In this document: positions 20,316-32,160 of the stretch, in pieces
How the letters are laid out: every line of letters starts with the position of its first letter
How positions within the stretch are numbered: the first letter of the stretch is position 1
Assembly: GCA_907163375.1 (NCBI GenBank)
Contig: CAJQUW010002197.1
Coordinates: 410,501 to 474,500, forward strand
Length of the DNA stretch: 64,000 nt
Reading direction: 5' to 3'
Origin: Prostheceraeus crozeri
Lineage: Eukaryota > Platyhelminthes > Polycladida > Euryleptidae
Translations under genes and position numbers: made by a program
Notes under the pieces: model-generated
What the model was told of the DNA's origin: nothing
The model's input: only the letters and a program-made list of their open reading frames with translations
The model's database searches: none

Positions 20316-21655
20316 ATAGGAGTCAGATGTCCGAAGACAGCAGCGGCTTTGCGCAGCCTATCGCACACATCCCCTTCCACGTCACGATCATCGGCGATTT
20401 TGCTGCTGAGATACTTGAATTGTCGAACGCATTCAATGTTACGCAGTCCGATCACAATAGGTGGGTTGAGTGGATCATCATTCATGTACATCGTCTTCGT
20501 CTTTTCGCTGTTGATGCGAAGGCCAACTTTTCCCGCATTTTCTGCCAAAACGTTTGTAAGTGTTTCGACTATGACTGATCAGCTCGATGTCATCGGTGAA
20601 GTCCAAGTCGCCTAGTCGACGTCCATCCCAGCTTCTACCAAGACTTTGACAAGTCATTGTTTTCTTTATGATGAAGTCAATGACGATCAGGAATAAGAAG
20701 GGCGACAGTATACAGCCTTGACGAACGCCCGTCACAATGTCGAACTCTTCCGGAATGCCAATTTTTGTTCTAATGAAGCATCTTGAGTTTCAGTAGAGAG
20801 ACTTGAAGATGGTTATGTACTTTTGTGGGACACCGCAGAGATGCACAATTTGCCACAAGGATTCCCGATGTATACTGTCGAATGTTTTCTTGAAATCGAC
20901 ATAGTTGACTGCGAGAGGCTTTTAGAACTCGTGACATTGCTCAATGATGTTTCGCAGAGCGAATATCTGTTCAGCACACGATCTAGCGCTTCGGAAACCT
21001 GCCTGCTATACTCGAAGGTGATAGTACACTTCTTCCTTTAATCAATTGAGAATCACAGTAGAAAACACTTTGCCAGGTACCGACAACGAGGTGATCCCTC
21101 GCCAATTTTTGCAGTCGGCCCTTCTTGCTTAAAGGAACAATTACTCCACATCTCCACTCATCTCGTACATCTTCATCCAGCCAAATTGAGTTGAATACCT
21201 GGACGAGATGGTCTACAATGACGTCGCCACCATACTTTGAGCACTGCAGAAATTTCATCTAATCCTGAGGCTCTGTGTTTCTTCTGACTATAAATATCTT
21301 TGGCGACTTCAGAAGTTGTTATATTATCCAATCGAACATTAAAAGGAAAAATGTTTGTTCGTACTCAAACTCGAACAGCGTACTAGGATGCGGCTGATTA
21401 CGGACATCATCGAAGTGGTCAACACACCACTGGTCCTCTTCTTCCGGTGACACAAGGACATGCCATTCCCGTTCTCGATTGTCTCATTGCTTCCACTTCC
21501 ACTTAGTCCACGTGTCAACTCCCTAACGATTCGATAAAGTGTCTTTGAGTCGTTTCGTTCTGCTGCCTCTTCTGCCTCAGCAACTCTTTCTTCCAACCAT
21601 CTTCTTTGATCTTTCCGGCAACTCTGTTTCACTCCTTTGTTTAAATGTCTTTATT
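20310..21655 (-). mobile_element. LINE, RT region (5' part of the copy split by the Polinton)
   Basis: Minus-strand LINE coding sequence. From high to low coordinates: a pre-RT segment (RRWLEERVAEAEEAAERNDSK then TLYRIVRELT), the RT N-terminal part (VDHLVQVFNSIWLDEDVRDE and WRCGVIVPLSKKG), then TGVRQGCILSPFLFLIVIDF, LGDLDFTDDIELISHS (catalytic DD variant, FTDD) and KTKTMYMNDD with QFKYLSSKIADD. It is continued at 1132-1580 beyond the Polinton. The copy lacks the endonuclease part and is frame-disrupted, so it was probably 5'-truncated on insertion. Confidence 0.82.
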
Positions 21656-22330
21656 AAACTATTAAATGTGAGCGGAAGGGTTGAAGTCCAGCATGATCAA
21701 CAATATCACAATAACAACAGGATTCACAGCAAAATCATCCCTGGTGGGCGTGGGGTTGTTGCCTTTTAGCATATCTGTATCTTATGCATGTCTTAGGAGG
21801 CTACTAAAATAGGGTCGGTCCACAAGACATGCCAACTTGGTTTTTCATTTTTCATTCATCTTCATGTTTCGGGTTCATGTTCATTCATCAAAGAAACATT
21901 CATCTTTCCTGCCTTGTCTACGTGAGTGAATTATGTTGATGTTTCGGGCAGTTTTGATAGCGTCGCCTTTGGCTATTGAGACATGCAGCGATGCTGTCCG
22001 GCAACGAGGCGGCTACTTTCGGGTCGTCCTTGACCCCTGCCATGTTGTCGTCAGGGAAAAGGCGCCCAATTGCACTGACATGGGCATCATGGTGGAGGGC
22101 ATGAAAGCTGGTCCTCTATTGGGATGGCATCCAAAGGCGGATCTTGATGACGCTATGCTATTTAGGGACCTCTGCAACCGGGTTGTCGGAAGAGGATGAC
22201 ATCGCGTTGGAGCAGCTGCCCCCTGTTCTGGGTGGCCAGCCCCTGATACGCCGTCATCATGCCGCACAAAAACAAACATTGCGAACCCCATATGAATAAG
22301 AATCAAAGCGCCTCTTGTGGACTCGAATTG
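21656..22330. other. GC-richer block, probable repeat of unknown type
   Basis: Unlike the AT-rich DNA around it. It contains tgcatgtcttaggaggctac followed by taaaa, which resembles a module I remember next to retroelements in other animals, and around 21930-22300 a GC-rich stretch open in frames on both strands (88 and 97 codons). Neither frame shows a known domain. It may be the 5' end of the neighbouring LINE or a separate SINE-like insert. Confidence 0.3.
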
Positions 22331-22559
22331 TTCTCAGCTCTCATCAACTGCAGAATTGATCATAAAAAAGACTTTAATCGATTCTCTTACCCTTCAATCT
22401 CATCGTAGATCAATGTGCCATACACAATTCGGAAGCTTTCATTCTCAGCTCTTCAAATGAGGTATTATACAACCGTTTTTGGAATTGTACAAGTTAGGCA
22501 GTGGTCTAAATGTAAGAATAGCCTTTTTAGAAACCGCAATTTTTCAATAATAAAACATT

Positions 22560-23412
22560 CGGATCATACAGTAGTGTGATACATAAGTGTCGACTCAAAA
22601 AAGTATATGTATACAGTGAAAATTCTTATGTGAAAAGATTCAGTTTATTGCGGAGATAACGTTCCCGTGGTCCAAAAAATCATTTGAGCAGTTTTAAAAA
22701 AGTCAAAATTTTGCCAATTTATATGCTACCGAGATGAGCCCCTATATAAGTAGTATGAAACAATTTTGATATCAAAAGGAATGAATATTTGCTAATAAGC
22801 ATCGTAACTAAGCAGAAATTAAGCTGATTGTCAACGGAATTTCATAATCCTTATTATACTGGAAGTCTTCATGAAAATGTCGCGATATTATTCGTGCTTT
22901 CTTGGCTGAAATTTCACGTTTTTAATTCAATTTTCACCGGGATGAATTTATGATTAACTGATTTCATGTTTCATTTATTGAATCTGAATAATGATGTGAA
23001 CCCATTTACATCTTTCAAAGTTAACTGAAATCATTGTCTTTGATTATGTGATTTTGCTCTGCCACTAGCTGGTTGCCTATGATATGATCACGCTTAGGAA
23101 AATACTCATGAGGTTCAGCATGAAAGTAATCGGAACCCATCGAATTGCTAATTTAGCAAACATTGAATCTCCAAGGCTGTCATATACTGAGAATGTGAAA
23201 AATACCATCATTCCTTCTGCATTATACTATTATGATCACTCAATTCCGTGGCAATTTCTTCAAAACTGTAAAAATTTGCATATCTCACATTTGGTAACAA
23301 TGCCAATTGTATTTCCCTCGAGATCATTTAATAAATTCGAAAGTGTATACACATTGGGGATTTAATAAATGCGGAGTTACCACTCTACCTAATATGCTTA
23401 CTCTATGATTTG
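22560..23412. repeat. dispersed repeat family R1, copy 1
   Basis: About 0.85 kb recognisably similar to 41785-42575. Shared markers in the same order include gtgtcgactcaaaaa, ctatataagtagtatgaaac, agaaattaagctgatt, gatatgatcacgctta, catcgaattgctaattta and tacacattggggattta. A short open frame in this copy is not preserved in the other, so the repeat is probably non-coding. Confidence 0.75.
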
Positions 23413-23454
23413 GGTAATGACAACAAAACTCTACCTTACTATATTGAATATCTA

Positions 23455-23720
23455 AAGAGATGTCCCTGGTGAGGGCGGTGCGAGCTCATCTCCACCGCGG
23501 AATTTGTTTCGAATCTCGGGTCAGGCGAGTGCGGTCTGGGAATCAAAAGTGTTGGTGTCTTTTACTGTCTTAATTTTTGTCATTCTCTTTAGATATTCAA
23601 CATTTGGGCATGGTGAAGGCACAGGGAGAAAGGAACCTCTCTGACCATGCTTTGGATGTTTTTCTTCGAAATCGCTGAACGTTTAGAGAAGCAGTGACGT
23701 GCCGAATTCACCGCAGAATT
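23455..23720 (+). repeat. possible tRNA-derived SINE-like insert
   Basis: GC-richer than its surroundings. It contains tggtgagggcggtgcgagct, about 30 bp later tttcgaatctcgg, a spacing and sequence that recall box A and box B of a tRNA promoter. The body that follows is not recognised. Weak call. Confidence 0.3.
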
Positions 23721-26013
23721 TTATTTATTCGTTTTGTATCAATCTTCGTGTATCGTTCAATAGCATGCATGCATGCTGGCAGTTGTTCAACACAGATGCC
23801 GCTGAGAGTCAGTGGTAGTCCACCAATAGCTTCATAGGTAGATAAGAACTGATGTAACCTCACAGTTAAGGTAAGGAGGATTCGGTAGAATCATTATATT
23901 TTTTCCATGTTATCCGGACGACTTCATGTGAAGACAGTTGTTCGGCTTGAATGCAAAGTCTGGTTTGAGAACATTCTACAGTCTACACCAGGGATTGCAA
24001 TTTTCCGTTTATTCCTTCTTTTCCGTTTTTTTACGAAATTAGTCTAATGTAAATATTTCAAATTTATTCAATCAAACCCCGGTTTTTACCGATTTTCCGT
24101 TTTTTTCTTGGATGAATTTCGGTCCATGGTCTACACACCAAGCCAAATTGCTAAAAAATTCGGTTTGCATGTTAGTTGTTTATGTTTGGGCTCACAATTG
24201 TTCACAATAGCCGAAGACTTCACAGACTCCCCAATATTAACAAAATATAATAATTGAACACAAATGTTCTATAATAATTGCAACAATATGTTCTCAATCA
24301 TATTTAGAATAGACTTATGAACTGACTCAAAAATGTCATATTCATAGTTCATAAGGAACACTGTTACAAAGAATTTATCGGTTCGTTGAAAAATAAATAT
24401 TTTGGAGATCTTAGGAGTATGTTTTGAACTGCGTATAGCTTTTCAAAACAATCTTGTCACTATTTACTCTCTAACGCGAATGCTTCAAGTCGATAATGAA
24501 TTGTTTTCGTTATTCTCCACACCTGCAGTTAAAAGTACAGAATCTGTTCAGTGCTGTTGAGTTTTCGAAAATCATCCAGAATCACAGAATGTAGAGAATA
24601 CCTGAAATGCTGATATATCTTGTTATGATGCACCTTGACATTTATAAAAAGAAATGTATTCCGTGTATTACTTACGATTATTATTTTTGAAATACATATT
24701 GGGAACTTCGATTTGTATGAGACCGCCTAATGTGCATGAATGCAGGTCGAGCTTGAGCCTTATCTGTATGAACGGAAGCGGATTCGGTACTGGAACTTCC
24801 TAATTTATTCATGCTTGTATAGATGTGAAATTCAATCAATCAGAGTATTATCAAAAGGAAGTATATAGATGGAGATCACAAGTTCTTGAGGATTAATAAA
24901 TGACACATTGCAGATGTGTTCTTGCACATCCGCGTAACAAAATCAGCCATCATAGTGATCTAGAAATAGCTACACGATGAAGAAATGCAACTGCATTGGC
25001 GTAAATTATGGAATTCGAACATTTTCTCATGTTATAATATACAAAAATATAGGAGTTCAAAAGTTTTTAGGTATTGGTTAGCTAGTTTTAAAACTTAGTT
25101 TTTCGCGTTTTGCTGCTTTAGGTGCTCTTGCATGTGTATTTGAAATAAGTCAAATGGATCACCCTTTTAACTGTCAGAACTTATATATTGGAGATCGTTT
25201 TTAAATTAAGACGGAAATATTACTCAAGTACATTCAGCTTGCAGATTCACTAATTAGACATGTAGAAGAATCAACCATGAATGTTGTCCTATGTATATTG
25301 CGCACGTAATGCGTCGCCAATATGTTGGGTCATAACAATAGGGGTACAACAAAATTGACTAATAACAATTAGGAAGTTAGTGGGGCTAATCGGGCGGGCC
25401 GGGACTGGGCCAGGATTCTTCAGATACGGCTGGTCCGGGTTGGCAAAGAATGGAAGCTTTCGAATAATGTATAGAGCGCTCATGTGCGACATCGACTGAT
25501 TCTTGTCAAAATTCAGGTCAGTTTATAGGAATTTCATTCAATCAACAGGGTGCTCGCCTCCTCAAAACTCCGCAAATTTCTTTCTCAATAATGCGAGGTC
25601 ACCCTAACAAATTACTGTATCATCAAATTCGTTGTTAACTTATGATCTTTTGTTTCATGTTTATTTCAATAATCCTTCAAGAGTGCCTGTCGTCCAAGAA
25701 TTCATGTTATGTCTAGACTAGCAAGCGAAAATATTGCGGTTGAGCAATATTGTCATTATTCAGCTATGTAAATTAAGACCATGAATAATTGAGTTTTCGA
25801 AAACATGAGTAGCAAGCAACGATGTTTGCTTCACGCCAGGTTCATCAACGCATTGCATGTTGTAAGCCTTTAAACTGCAATTACAAAGAGGAAATGGTGG
25901 AATTTGAAAATAATTTATCTTTGTATGTTCAACTTCAATTACGTAAAATCATTTTAGAAGTACTTCGAAGCAATATCTATGCCCGATCAACTTTTGCAGA
26001 CAAAGTAACGCCA
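23721..26013. other. non-coding stretch, no gene seen
   Basis: AT-rich host DNA. It contains a pair of similar ttccgttttttt tracts near 24005-24110 and a short GC-rich patch near 25385-25440. No supported exon. Confidence 0.45.
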
Positions 26014-26096
26014 ATGTATTCATATTTATTTCTCCTGAGCGCTTTCGCGGCCTCTCATCACGAGGAGTACGACCGTTGTGACATAAACACAGACAT
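26014..26096 (+). CDS. candidate first coding exon with signal peptide
   Basis: From ATG at 26014, in an acceptable context (gccaATGt), the product is a signal-peptide-like leader (MYSYLFLLSAFAASHHEEYD) followed by RCDINTDM. The frame meets agacat/GTAAGT, a near-consensus splice donor at 26097. A hydrophobic leader with a small-residue cleavage region (AFA-S) ending at a donor is a common first-exon design in secreted proteins. No second exon has been identified. Inference only. Confidence 0.35.
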
Positions 26097-27916
26097 GTAA
26101 GTTACAGAAAATCAGTTCACGTAATGTCAATTCACCTCGTACACAATCACTGTCATAGCATCATCGACCAGAACACATGAAAATAATGACAAGGAATGTT
26201 AACTATACACAGACAATACAATAAAAGTCATGAAATAAATAAATTAAAAATTAAACAATTACTGAATTAATAATAATAATTGATACCAAGAAAAAAAGGG
26301 GAAAAGGGGAAAAGGGTAAAAGGTGAAACCTGCAAAAGGCAAACTGCAAAAGGTTTTTCAGTAAAACCGCGGGTTCGCTATTTTTTTTTGAAGTGCAATT
26401 TTTATGCACGTGCGAATGATAAAATGCGTTGTTCTACTCATTGTTTTTTTGTTGCGTAATATGTTGTGTTTACTTTCATTCTGCCAAAAAAGTTTCTTGC
26501 AGTTATAATTGAGTTGTATCCACACTTCAATAATTGGAGATGTGAATAGTCGACATTTAAAGTCATCAGCAGGCCTCTTTCTATGATACTCTCTCGGGGG
26601 CTCACTCTCTACGATTCCCAGACTTAATATCTTGGTGCAGCCCTTTGTAGAACGTTGTAACGCCCTAGAGTCCATTGACATCGTGAATTGCCTAGCATTA
26701 TGATCCTAAAGCTAACGGCTGATACTGGATACTGAGATTCCGTAGTGCTGCCTGAGAAAGTCAATTGTGTACAGTTTGATGCTTATACTACTTTTCTTTG
26801 ACATGAAGCGAATAACATGTCGACGAAGCTATCCGAATTTTGGAGTGAAAAATAATGAACAAAATACAGTAATTGATGCATTAAGCATGGAAAAATAAGT
26901 TAAGTATGCCGAAATACATTGAAAGTTTATTTTGGAATCATGGTTTACTTCCATCTTTTAAAGCGGACAACGGATGTTGGTATCAACCTATTCAAAGTTA
27001 TAAAGTAGCCCTATTCAACCGTGGAGGTTGTTGTCACATATTTGATGTGGCCCTTATAGATACAAGCAGTCTGCCCTACACTTTTATGACTTTTAGTTTG
27101 ACCGCATTTTTAAACTTCACCACAGATCGTTGGATTTGGCCTACTAGAAGGTCAAATAGAACAGGTTCATGACCTGTTTTGAAAAGCACCTTTTCAAAAG
27201 TCCCGATTTTACCATTTTTTGCAAAGATTATTTTGATAACTTTCAATGAAACGCATCCATTCCCAATATGTCTTTCATGAATTTATGATTCTATGAATCA
27301 TATCGTGATCATCTGCTGTGCCATAGACATCTAACAGAGAGGTGGTCGCTAACGTGGGCAACATCGCCCATCGGTGGATGATTGGACGTCTTACGGGGGC
27401 GTCGCCAAGCCAGGGTTGGTCAAAACTCTAAAAAACCCAACCCCACAACCGCGCAAGTGGGTTTTTCAGTTTTTGTCAGCCCCTCGCTTAGCCGATGTGA
27501 AAAAGAAAGCTTCGATGAATGTAAAACTGCCTTTCAATCATCAAAGAGTGACATGAATCATTTTGCAGCATTTTGTCAGATGGCAAATAATATAAATCTA
27601 TAGCTCTAAGGATGATTCGCCACATTGATTGAATGTCGTTGGACTAACTTGATGAACTTCATATGAAGAGTTTTGAGTGCAAAACTCAATGAGTAACCAT
27701 AATGGCCATTTTAAGAAAGACACGATTTTTTGCTGCGTCGAAAATATCAAGCCAATAAACATCCTCTTTTCGACTCGTAGTGATTGAATATGTAGCTCAT
27801 TAGTGATACATTTGCATTGTTGTTTGAAATGGCCTGATAGTCGTCTCGCCTGCTCAATCAAAAATCTACTTCTCTTTCTGCAAAAGGCGATAAACAAACG
27901 GCATCCTTCATTTTTG
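26097..27916. other. non-coding stretch, no gene seen
   Basis: Includes an A/G-rich low-complexity run at about 26290-26355 (aaaaaggggaaaagggg type, then aaaaggcaaactgcaaaagg). A GC-richer patch near 27330-27500 has no supported coding frame. Confidence 0.45.
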
Positions 27917-28578
27917 GTCCGGCAGCCAGAACGAGTTTCTGCAGGGAAAGAGGCCAAAAATGAGACTTTCACAGAATCAAGTGCACCCTCTTCCAACTAC
28001 GAATCTGCGCGTCTGCCGAGTCCTACTTGGCTCCTATCCCTATTAGCCACGATAAAAGAAAGCACATGTTGGGACACTGATTGCAGTTTTTGGCAAAAAT
28101 AAAACTTTCTATGTTGTCCCTTGTCAACTGAAAAGTAGTATGTCTAGAGCCATAAGTTTCGGCATGATTTGTCTGCAGATCTTATCATGTTCATGAACGT
28201 TTATCCATGAAGCTACACACATTCAGATTTTGTAAGGCTTCTACTGTCGACAAACACCAACATATTGGCCCACTTTATCCCTCATTGAACCTCATTCTCG
28301 CATACATCACCGATCAGAAGCATGTTAATATCGCATTCACCTGAACCACAGACGTCATGCCGAAAATTGTGGCTCAAGACTTCGTACTTTTCTGTTGTTA
28401 AGAGAAAGCATGGAAAATTTCATTTTTGCCAAAAACTGCAATCTGCGTACCATTCGGCAGACACGCAGATTCGTAATAGGAATAGGGTCATTCTTTGAAA
28501 GTCATAACATTATTTTTTCAAAGTGACATACTCATTTTCGGCCACGTTCCCTGCAGAAACTCACTCTGGCTGCCGGAC
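27917..28578. mobile_element. non-autonomous DNA transposon (MITE) with GTCCGGCAGCCAG ends
   Basis: Begins gtccggcagccaga and ends with the complement ctggctgccggac. The two halves are inverted copies: about 27917-28170 against about 28345-28578, including the matching pairs gagtttctgcagggaaagag / ccctgcagaaactc and cagacgcgcagatt-like / cagacacgcagattcg. There is no coding capacity. A relative ending in the same terminus lies at 40640-41072. Superfamily not determined. Confidence 0.7.
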
Positions 28579-28882
28579 TATTTTGATAAAAAGTGCGATT
28601 GTGTTCTGAGATTAGATGACGCAGATGCTTGCCGTGTCTTATATTCTCATTTTGAAGTGAGTGGAGAGGGATGACTTCATTCCAGCACAGATGAGTGAAC
28701 ATTGACCACAGTCCATACCTAAGACTATTGCGCATTTGAAATCGGGGCAAATAGGTAAGATGAATCGGGTAATTTTGAGAATTGGAGAAGACGATGTTGT
28801 ATTGCTTTCGGAGTGCCTTGGATGAGCCTTTTGGCGCTTATCACATTTTATATCCATACTGAATGTTGTAAAAAAGAATTTA

Positions 28883-29081
28883 ATGTGAGAAAACAAAAAT
28901 ATTGATAATCTCTCCCTAAAAATTACTCCGGTGTATGAGTATGTTAAAAATACAGATCTGACGCGCCAGACGTTTCGCGTACCATCTGCTTTATCAATGG
29001 CACAGAATCTGTGTTTTTAACATACTCTTACACTGGAATAATTTTTAGGGAGAGATTATCAATATTTTTGTTTTTTCACAT
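28883..29081. repeat. hairpin element of about 200 bp with hammerhead-like centre
   Basis: Arms of about 70 bp (28883-28959 and 29011-29081) are near-complementary (for example ctctccctaaaaattactcc against its complement in aataatttttagggagag). The loop, read on the minus strand, is ccattgataaagcagatgg then tacgcgaaacgtctggcgcg then tc. It has the order of a type-I hammerhead ribozyme: core like CTGATGA (here TTGATAA), a short stem II, GAAA, a short stem III, and GTC just before stem I. The arms would form stem I. Confidence 0.55.
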
Positions 29082-31725
29082 CATGAACCTCACGACTACG
29101 AGCGTAAATAGGTTCATAAGGAGGTGCAAATCGATTTCATTTTTTCATATTTTTTGTTCGTACAGGTTTTAGCATTCCTTGAGTTAATCATAAGTACTGT
29201 ATGCAGTAAATATAGATTTGCTCATTTATTTTTGAAAAAGGTTCTGTAGAAATAACTTTGGTTAGAAAATGTCGGTCTACCATAAGGGCATGTGAAAAGG
29301 AAATTTGGGCCTAAGGATATAAACCGTTGAGAAATACTGCAGCAACCAATGTCTTATCAACGCACTTCTTGCATAACTACTATGATGTTTACTTGTGCAA
29401 ATTAAGAAGTGTTTTTAACAAGAAAATTGATTCATTTTTTTCTCATTTCTAATTAAAAGATTGATTACAGTAATTGATAATATCAAAATTATCAACTAGT
29501 GCAAGAGAAGCTGCGAATAAAACTAGACACCAAATTGACGAAATTGTGATGCCAAGTTTTCTTATTAATGATCTAAGTATCATTTTGCAATTGAATTTAC
29601 ATATTCTTGTCGCACTTGATTCGCTAAAACGGTATTGTACTCAAGGTATGAGTAAGCGACCTCAAAATGGTACTCGAGGGATTATTAAATGGCTAATCGA
29701 ATTGACAAGCTCCAGTGCAACCTGAGATAGGCTGCAATTAGTCCTTGAGATTGAATGAAATGTAAATACACACTGTGTTTGATCGAATTCAGACAGGGAA
29801 CTCGCGATCGGAAACGCAGTGACATTGAGAAGTTTCTTCAACTTAGCTGAGGAAGCAAAGTTGATATAATTGAATTACTATATTTGTAGGCGAAAAGCAT
29901 GGGAAGTTAAAAATCTCACTATCGTTGTCATGTGATTTTGATAATTTGAATAATAAATGTTGTGAAATAATTGCTATAAAATTTGAGAAGGAGTTCAATA
30001 CATATCAAACTATTGGGAAGAAATTCTTCGGAGGGAGTGTCGACTCATGCCATCGATCTGCATTGTCCCTTGGAGGTTGGTAAACAAACCGTTAACACAT
30101 AAAATTGTTGCAGTTGAAAAAATCACAGTTGAGATAATGTGCCATCTCAAGGACTGAAGAAAATACTCTAGGGAAAAGTTTCCGAGTTGAGCAGCTTGTC
30201 AGCATTGGAGGGAAAGCATTTGATTGAGTTATTTGATTGAACGTGAGCATCCAAATTTCGATGTCGAGGCTGCCACCTGGCCTTAACCTTGTCTTGAATG
30301 TGATCGAGGTCGACGTCGATACATTCATGTGGCCTTGACTTGACTTCAATATGATCGATGTTGCTGTTGATGCTTTGACCGTAACCTAGCCTTGACCGTA
30401 ACTTGAATGTGATCGAGGCCATCGCTGATCGAATTAGCAGCAGCAGCATCGAGTCAACGTCTCCCTTTGGTCGTGATGGCGCAAAGGAGGCTTTCCAGAG
30501 ATGCGTCGTCGCGAAGGGCGATTGATGCTTTGCAACTTCTTCGATAAGTTTTGGGGCATTGCGAGGCCTGCCTTTTTGCACCAGCCAGCCCAAGCTTCAA
30601 GCTCAGGCATCCGTTCCGTTCTTCAAGCTCCGGCAGGTTCATTTTCGCCCCAGAATGCCGGAGATCCATGTGCATTCAGCAAGGAACTCGTGGGCTACTT
30701 AAAGTCTGGAATGGGTCCACGATTCAAGCGTAATTCCCCTCCTTCAACTCCGAAAGTTGTCCTTGAATTCCTTTAATTTGGAATCTTAGAGAATTCTGTA
30801 CAGTCCATAGAAAATGAATTTCTTGCATATGACGCTAGGTGAAGCCACCAAGTAACCGCCAGAAACTTGTCACCCCGCGACAAATTCCAAATTGCCCTCG
30901 CGGTGGCAATCTACCCCATGTTGGGAACCGCTACTCAAAGTCAACGTGGTCTTCAAAAATACTAATAAATGGATCTTCAAACTCCTACACATCGCATCAA
31001 TCTCACTAATTCGTCTTTGATGTAACTCTCTTGGCATTGAGTATCTGTAATATGCTTTCGTGCTATTAACGTCATATTACATATTAGAAGACACGATAGT
31101 ATCCGTTCTGATTCTAACTACATCATGTGACAGAGAGGAAAGGCAGTAATGTGATTACACAATATCGTAGATATTATGCGGATATTCAACAGTAATTAAA
31201 TTCTTTATTCCCATCTTTAATTCCTTTAATGAAAACGACAACGCCTTCTTTGTGATATTTGCTAATCAAGAATTGATGAATATTCACTAATCTGATGCAG
31301 CCTAGACTGATGCAACTGTTGCTATTAGCAAATCAATCTCACGATGAAAGATTCTGTCATGATTTTCATTGATTCAAGATGAATTTTCATTTTCTGCGAA
31401 AGTTCTCCATCAAAAACTTCTCCATCAGCGGGATGGCTGCTAACAGGAGGCTTTTCATACTGAAAAACGCAAGGGAGTGCGTGATTGTCAACTCATTTAT
31501 TTATAAAATATGTGCATTGTGGATTCCCCAGAAGACAGGCGAGCCTTCGAAACTTCGGGAGCGTTTTTTGACATTTTTTTATTAAATGCCTGCTGTAAAA
31601 TATGGAGTTGACAATCTCGTACTCGGTTACGTTTTTTATTATATTTTTCATTCATACACGCACATGTTGTATGTCTGAACTTGATTAGATATTGGTAAAT
31701 TTTTTTAGATAAGAGTTGATTGAGT
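29082..31725. other. non-coding stretch, imperfect tandem motif, no gene seen
   Basis: At about 30235-30440 a motif with gaccttgaatgtgatcgagg-like steps is repeated several times. The GC-richer stretch that follows (30440-30780) has open frames on both strands but no domain or splice support. Confidence 0.4.
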
Positions 31726-31893
31726 TCAGAAAATGAGAACAGCTTTTAGAGTTGCAACATCCGTAGAAAAGTTGTAACATCCGGCCAATTCGAAAATTTC
31801 GCCATACGAATTACCCTCGAAACATTGGCCACAAAAATGAACTACACAAACTGCGAATAAAATAACTGCAAGCGTAAGAATATAACCGTGCAT
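31726..31893 (-). CDS. candidate small secreted protein or exon, unknown
   Basis: Minus-strand frame of 55 residues from ATG at 31893. The first 20 or so residues form a signal-peptide-like hydrophobic core (MHGYILTLAVILFAVCVVHF) followed by CGQCFEGNSYGEIFELAGCYNF with three cysteines. It could equally be an untranslated open frame or continue by splicing (a GTAATT follows CGAGG). No homologue recognised. Confidence 0.2.
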   Translation of the reverse strand: MHGYILTLAVILFAVCVVHFCGQCFEGNSYGEIFELAGCYNFSTDVATLKAVLIF

Positions 31894-31959
31894 ACTCAAT
31901 TGTTGCACAATCGTAAGCAAGAAAAACAAACTGAAATTCGAGCCGATGCTGCCATAACG

Positions 31960-32160
31960 ATATCAAACCTTGTTTAATATCAAATAGAATGAAAATTTTC
32001 TAATTATAATCATAAACCATTTAATTTAAAAGGAAATTAAGTTGATTACCAAGGAAATTTCATGAGCAGCATTATGATTTAGATCTTCATGCAAAAACTC
32101 GAAAACTTACTCTGCTTCTAGACTCAATTTTTGAGCTTGCTATTCAGCAAAGTTAGTTTA
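31960..32160. repeat. dispersed repeat family R1, partial copy 3
   Basis: Shares with copies 1 and 2 the stretch from tttgatatcaaa-like bases through ggaaattaagttgattacca, aaggaaatttcatgagc and gatcttcatgcaaaaac, then diverges. Confidence 0.55.

Noticed and set aside
21933-22306. Overlapping 88- and 97-codon frames on both strands
   Set aside because: The openness follows from GC-rich composition; no known domain on either strand, and the block looks like a repeat.
23084-23365. 93-codon plus-strand frame
   Set aside because: It lies in repeat family R1 and is not preserved in the collinear copy at 41785-42575.
30168-30776. Open frames of 141 and 91 codons on opposite strands
   Set aside because: They overlap a tandem motif and GC-rich DNA; no domain, and no splice sites that fit.
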